DNA from: an uncultured Clostridia bacterium
Lineage (GTDB): Bacteria; Bacillota; Clostridia; Christensenellales; Aristaeellaceae
Assembly: GCA_946410395.1 (NCBI GenBank)
Contig: CAMKAE010000023.1
Span: 1-15,551, forward strand
Length of the DNA stretch: 15,551 nucleotides
Direction of reading: 5' to 3'
This document shows, in pieces, positions 12,272-15,551 of the stretch (position 1 is the stretch's first letter; each line of letters begins with the position of its first letter). The notes beneath the pieces were generated by a model. The model was not told the origin of the DNA, did no database searches, and was given only the letters and a program-made list of their open reading frames with translations. The position numbers were made by a program, and so were the translations under genes.

Positions 12272-14083
12272 GTGAAGACAAGTTTCAAGATGATCGGCAT
12301 CTTCTCGCTGGTCATGGTGCTGGCCGTGGCCTTTTTCGCCATCTACGCCACCCGCCGCTTTCAGGCCAGCACCGATGAGTTCGACACAGCCCTCAATACC
12401 TCCCGGCTGCAGAGCTTCGGCGCCACAACCGCCCTGGCGGTGGAGCAGCAGGTCAGCATGATGAATCTGACCATCGAGGAGCTGATGGACAGTCCCGGGC
12501 TGATGGCCACCATCAACCAGTTCGTCCGGGACGACACCGAGGAGGCCAAGATGGGCAACGCGGCCAAGAACTCCGTGCTGCAGACCCTGTATCACTCGCC
12601 GCTGGTGGACAGCTTCTATCAGGTGGATTTCTACACCCGCGAGGGCTCCTACATCAGCAGCCGGGCGGACAGCGCGCCAGGGCTGCCCAGCGGCAGCCCG
12701 GCAGCCCGGCAGGTCCTGGGCAGCCTCCCCTGGCTGGACGCCGCGGACGCGCAGCCCCGAAAATCCCATCTGCTTCCGCCCCACAATGATTACCTGGCGC
12801 CCGGGCAGGATGTGCGGCTCTTCGGCGTGGTCCGCGCGGTGACTTATCACGGCAACCCCATCGGCTACTTCGAGGTCAGCAGCGAGCTGTCCCAGCTGGA
12901 CGAGATCTTCAGCGTGCTGGACAACGAGGTGCTCTCCGTTCAGATCCTGTCCGACGACGGCCAGCCCTTCTACGCGCGCAACGATCTCGGCTTTGAGTGC
13001 CCGCTCACCCTGCCGGAGAACGAGCTGACGGCCTGGACGCCGGCGGGCTCCGATGTGCAGTACAACGTGATGCGCATCCACAGCGCGGAGCTGGGCATGA
13101 ACATGTTCCTCTTCCAGAACGTCCCTTCCGTTGCGCAGCGCAACCGGGAGATCCTCTGGGGCTTCATCCGCATCGCGCTCTACATCACGATCCCGATGAT
13201 CGTGCTGATCACCCTCGTCTCCAGGCGCCTGACGCGCTCCACCCGGGACATGATCAAAAAGGTCCGCCAGACGCCTGTGGAGCAGGTGCTGCAGGACGAT
13301 CCCGAGGCCGTCCGCTCCCTGCACGAGATGGTCACCCGGACGCAGGACGCGGAGATCCACAGCCTGGAGCACGTGTTCAACGACATGATGCTGCGCCTGC
13401 GGGACAGCGCGGCCAACGAGCTGGCCCTGCGCGAGGGCGCCCTCCAGGCCAGCCTGAGCGCCTTGCAGTCCCAGATCAACCCGCACTTTGTCTACAACAC
13501 CCTGAACATCATCAGCGCCAAGTCCATGGAGAGCGGCAACCTGGACGTCATCGAGATCTGCGACCAGTTCGCCGCCATGCTGCGCTACGCCACCGATACC
13601 CGCTCCCGCACCGCCACCCTGGCCGAGGAGATCGACAACGTCCACAACTACCTGATGCTGGCCAAGGCCCGCTACGAGGACAACCTCGAGTTCACCATCG
13701 ACATCCCGGGCGACCTGACGAGCATCACGATCCCGAAGCTGACGCTGCAGCCCATCGTGGAGAACGCGCTGACCCACGGCTACAACGGGCAGAACTCCCA
13801 GCGCAGGCTGGCCGTGACCGGCAAGCGGGAGGGCGAGCTGCTGCTCCTGGAGATCAGCGACAACGGCACCGGCTTCCCGCCCGAGACCATGGAGCGGCTC
13901 CAGGGAGCCTTCAAGGACATCGAGGAGGGCAAGACCCGCATGGCGGGCAGCGACGGCCACATCGGCCTGGCCAACACCTACCTCCGCCTCTACTACTACA
14001 GCGCCGGCGCCATGCGCGTGCGCATCATGAACCGCGGCGGCGCCGTGGTGCAGCTGTTCCTGCCGGTGCAGGCGGCAAACTGA
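12272..14083 (+). CDS. YesM/LytS-type sensor histidine kinase
   Basis: A 603-aa membrane kinase starting at GTG 12272 (VKTSFKMIGIFSLVMV). The frame stays open far upstream, but the promoter and the GGTGA site fix this start. TM1 is about 8-25; an extracellular sensor region of dCache-like size spans about 26-296; TM2 is about 297-316 (IRIALYITIPMIVLITLVS); a HAMP-like linker and coiled coil follow. The phospho-acceptor box is LQSQINPHFVYNTLNIIS with His405, then PIVENALTHGY (494-504), DNGTGF (530-535) and GHIGLANTYLRL (562-573) of the ATPase domain. FVYN instead of the usual FLYN is a small variation. These kinases normally sit beside a YesN-type AraC/response regulator and control sugar ABC operons. 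None is visible here, although the kinase is divergent from such an operon. Confidence 0.92.
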   Translation: MKTSFKMIGIFSLVMVLAVAFFAIYATRRFQASTDEFDTALNTSRLQSFGATTALAVEQQVSMMNLTIEELMDSPGLMATINQFVRDDTEEAKMGNAAKNSVLQTLYHSPLVDSFYQVDFYTREGSYISSRADSAPGLPSGSPAARQVLGSLPWLDAADAQPRKSHLLPPHNDYLAPGQDVRLFGVVRAVTYHGNPIGYFEVSSELSQLDEIFSVLDNEVLSVQILSDDGQPFYARNDLGFECPLTLPENELTAWTPAGSDVQYNVMRIHSAELGMNMFLFQNVPSVAQRNREILWGFIRIALYITIPMIVLITLVSRRLTRSTRDMIKKVRQTPVEQVLQDDPEAVRSLHEMVTRTQDAEIHSLEHVFNDMMLRLRDSAANELALREGALQASLSALQSQINPHFVYNTLNIISAKSMESGNLDVIEICDQFAAMLRYATDTRSRTATLAEEIDNVHNYLMLAKARYEDNLEFTIDIPGDLTSITIPKLTLQPIVENALTHGYNGQNSQRRLAVTGKREGELLLLEISDNGTGFPPETMERLQGAFKDIEEGKTRMAGSDGHIGLANTYLRLYYYSAGAMRVRIMNRGGAVVQLFLPVQAAN

Positions 14084-14148
14084 GCGTACCACGCAAAAGC
14101 CACCCCTTCGACGCTTTCCCCTGAGCACAATGAAAAGAGGCGTCCGCC

Positions 14149-15222
14149 ATGGCCAAAGTCGGCATCATGACCTTTCTGCACAACGAAAACTGCGGCTCCG
14201 GGCTGCAGGCCTGGGCGCTGCAGGAGACCCTGCGGGAGCTGGGCTGGGAACCCCTGGGGCTGGACTATCGCCCCGACCGCGCCGAGCAGCTGCGGAACCT
14301 GCTGCGCTCCGGGAACTCCCCGGCGGTCGTGCTCGACAGCATGCGGCGCAGGAAGGCCAAGGGCGTGCGCAACACCGCGGGCTTTGACCGCTTCCGCGCG
14401 GAGCGGCTGGCCCTCAGCGCCCCCTGCCGCAACGGCGCCGCGCTGCGGGAAGCCGCGCGGGACTGTGACGTGCTGCTGTGCGGCAGCGACCAGGTCTGGT
14501 CCCCGGAGTGGCTGAACCCGGCCTACTTCCTGGATTTCGCGCAAGGCCAGCCCCGGGTGGCCTACGCCTGCTCCCTCGGGGTGAAGACCCTCCCCGCAAA
14601 GCGCAAGGCGGAGAAGATGCGCCGCCTGGTGCTGCCTTTCCGGGCAGTCTCCCTGCGCGAGGAGGAGGGCAAGAACATCCTGCAGGCCTTGCTGCCGCAG
14701 AAGCCGATGGCAGTAATGCCCGACCCGGTGCTGCTCCTTCCCCGGGCGCGCTGGCTGCAGCTGGCCGGAGATCCCGCGCCGGAGCCGGTGCTGGCGGCCT
14801 ATTTCCTGCGGGACAATCCCGCGCACTGGCAGAAGGCGGAGGCGATCGCGGCCGAAAAAGACCTGACGCTCCGCCCCCTGGCCGTGACCGAGGAGGCCCG
14901 GGGCCGGGCCGGCGCCGTCCCCAACCCGGATCCCATCCAGTGGCTGCGGGTCATGGCCTCCGCCGCGGCGGTCATCACCGACTCCTTCCACGGCGCGGCC
15001 ATGGCGGCCGTGCTGGGCAAGCCGCTGACTGTTGTCCGCCGCTGGGCCGACGGCGATCCGGCGTCAAAAAACAGCCGTATCGATCAGCTGATGCGGCTGC
15101 TGGGCTGGACGAACGACGCCGCCTGCCTGCCCTCGCCGGTGGTGGATCTGCGCCTGTCAACCGAGCGGGAGCGGGCCCTCGCCTGGCTCCAGCAGAGCCT
15201 GCAGGGCGGCGGGCAGGGGTGA
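14149..15222 (+). CDS. Polysaccharide pyruvyl transferase family protein
   Basis: A 357-aa protein of the PF04230-type family, which in characterised members adds a ketal pyruvate to sugars of exopolysaccharides or cell-wall polymers using phosphoenolpyruvate. Visible signatures: the N-terminal strand VGIMTFLHNENCGSGLQAWAL (4-24), LLCGSDQVWSPEWLNPAYFLDF (109-130), AYACSLGV (138-145), VSLREEEG (167-174), MPDPVLLL (190-197) and ITDSFHGAAMAAVLGKPL (276-293). No signal peptide, so cytosolic. AAGAGG precedes the ATG at 14149; the gene lies 65 bp after the kinase with no visible promoter or terminator between, so co-transcription is likely. Length is normal for the family. The actual acceptor is unknown, and many members have not been tested for pyruvyl transfer. 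Confidence 0.88.
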   Translation: MAKVGIMTFLHNENCGSGLQAWALQETLRELGWEPLGLDYRPDRAEQLRNLLRSGNSPAVVLDSMRRRKAKGVRNTAGFDRFRAERLALSAPCRNGAALREAARDCDVLLCGSDQVWSPEWLNPAYFLDFAQGQPRVAYACSLGVKTLPAKRKAEKMRRLVLPFRAVSLREEEGKNILQALLPQKPMAVMPDPVLLLPRARWLQLAGDPAPEPVLAAYFLRDNPAHWQKAEAIAAEKDLTLRPLAVTEEARGRAGAVPNPDPIQWLRVMASAAAVITDSFHGAAMAAVLGKPLTVVRRWADGDPASKNSRIDQLMRLLGWTNDAACLPSPVVDLRLSTERERALAWLQQSLQGGGQG

Positions 15223-15551
15223 GGTGACGGTGACGGTCTCCCCGTTCCGGTCGGGGAAGGCCAGGAACGCCGAGTGCAGGGCAAAGCGCCCCGGCAGGGC
15301 CGGATCCTCCCGGCCGTAGAGGAAATCCCCGAACACCGGGCACCCCAGGGACGCCAGGTGCACCCGGATCTGATGCGTCCGTCCGGTCTCCAGCGTGAGC
15401 CGGACGAGCGCTCTTTTGTTTTGCCCGCAGACAGCCAGGACCCGGTAGTGCGTGACGGACGGCCTGCCCTCCGGCGCGACGATGCGCCGCACGGTGGCCC
15501 CCGGCGCCTTGGCGATGGGCGCGTCCACGGTGCCGCTGTCCCGGGGCGGAA
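15157..15551 (-). CDS. RluA-family pseudouridine synthase, C-terminal part
   Basis: The gene enters from the right edge; about 130 C-terminal residues are visible, with the frame open to the edge (PPRDSGTVDAPIAK). Recognisable features are the PIAK segment, LVRLTLETGRTHQIRVHLASLG and CPVFGDFLYG, which are conserved in RluA/RluD-type enzymes, and the terminal FALHSAFLAFPDRNG and SPLPAALQALL. The enzyme would convert specific uridines of rRNA or tRNA to pseudouridine. The catalytic aspartate motif (HRLDxxTSG) lies beyond the window, so activity and exact subfamily cannot be judged. The stop at 15157 lies inside the convergent pyruvyl transferase gene, a 66-bp tail-to-tail overlap. Confidence 0.88.
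   Translation of the reverse strand, partial: PPRDSGTVDAPIAKAPGATVRRIVAPEGRPSVTHYRVLAVCGQNKRALVRLTLETGRTHQIRVHLASLGCPVFGDFLYGREDPALPGRFALHSAFLAFPDRNGETVTVTSPLPAALQALLEPGEGPLPLG

Noticed and set aside
12245..14128. Minus-strand open frame of 627 codons antisense to the kinase
   Set aside because: Composition dominated by His, Gly, Val and Ala with no family motif, while the plus strand encodes a complete histidine kinase.
14130..14387. Plus-strand open frame starting 19 bp before the pyruvyl transferase gene
   Set aside because: Its start lies in the ribosome-site region, its frame is arginine/alanine-rich without motifs, and the ATG at 14149 begins a complete family protein.

Overview
The window looks like chromosomal DNA of a GC-rich, Gram-positive-type Clostridia relative, probably a gut or rumen saccharolytic anaerobe. 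This rests on the CUT1-type sugar ABC locus with secreted GH3 enzymes, the YesM-type kinase, the DltA/ACP/MBOAT cluster, typical alanine/leucine-rich signal peptides and AGGAGG-type ribosome binding sites. A Christensenellales-like origin is a guess from style only. Coding density is very high and I see no mobile element, tRNA, rRNA or CRISPR array.

Layout. (a) 1-1823, minus strand: a dlt-like operon in the order acyl carrier protein, D-alanine-type AMP ligase, MBOAT O-acyltransferase (cut by the left edge). It has its own extended -10 promoter, placed immediately after the terminator of the next operon. (b) 1929-12010, minus strand: a seven-gene carbohydrate operon transcribed from about 12062: secreted CBM9-like protein, substrate-binding protein, GH3 glycosidase (TTG start), a strong intercistronic hairpin, MalF-like permease, MalG-like permease, second GH3 glycosidase, MsmK/UgpC-type ATPase, then a Rho-independent terminator. 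(c) 12011-12271: a 261-bp divergent regulatory region with a promoter on each strand and short repeated motifs. (d) 12272-15222, plus strand: a YesM/LytS-type histidine kinase followed by a polysaccharide pyruvyl transferase family protein. (e) 15157 to the right edge, minus strand: the C-terminal part of an RluA-family pseudouridine synthase, whose 3' end overlaps the pyruvyl transferase gene by 66 bp.

How it fits together (inference). The kinase senses something outside the cell and, with a response regulator not found here, probably drives the divergent operon. The CBM9-like protein and the binding protein capture a poly- or oligosaccharide. The two exported GH3 enzymes trim it, the MalF/MalG pair imports it, and the MsmK-like ATPase powers import. 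The dlt-like cluster probably decorates the cell surface with an amino-acyl (D-Ala) ester and appears functionally separate.

The most unusual element is the MalF-like permease. It carries two extra N-terminal membrane helices and a roughly 235-residue predicted extracellular domain built from an internal duplication (two units of about 72 residues, 103 residues apart). I do not recognise this domain in ordinary CUT1 permeases. It could dock the binding protein or the GH3 enzymes, by loose analogy with the P2 loop of E. coli MalF.
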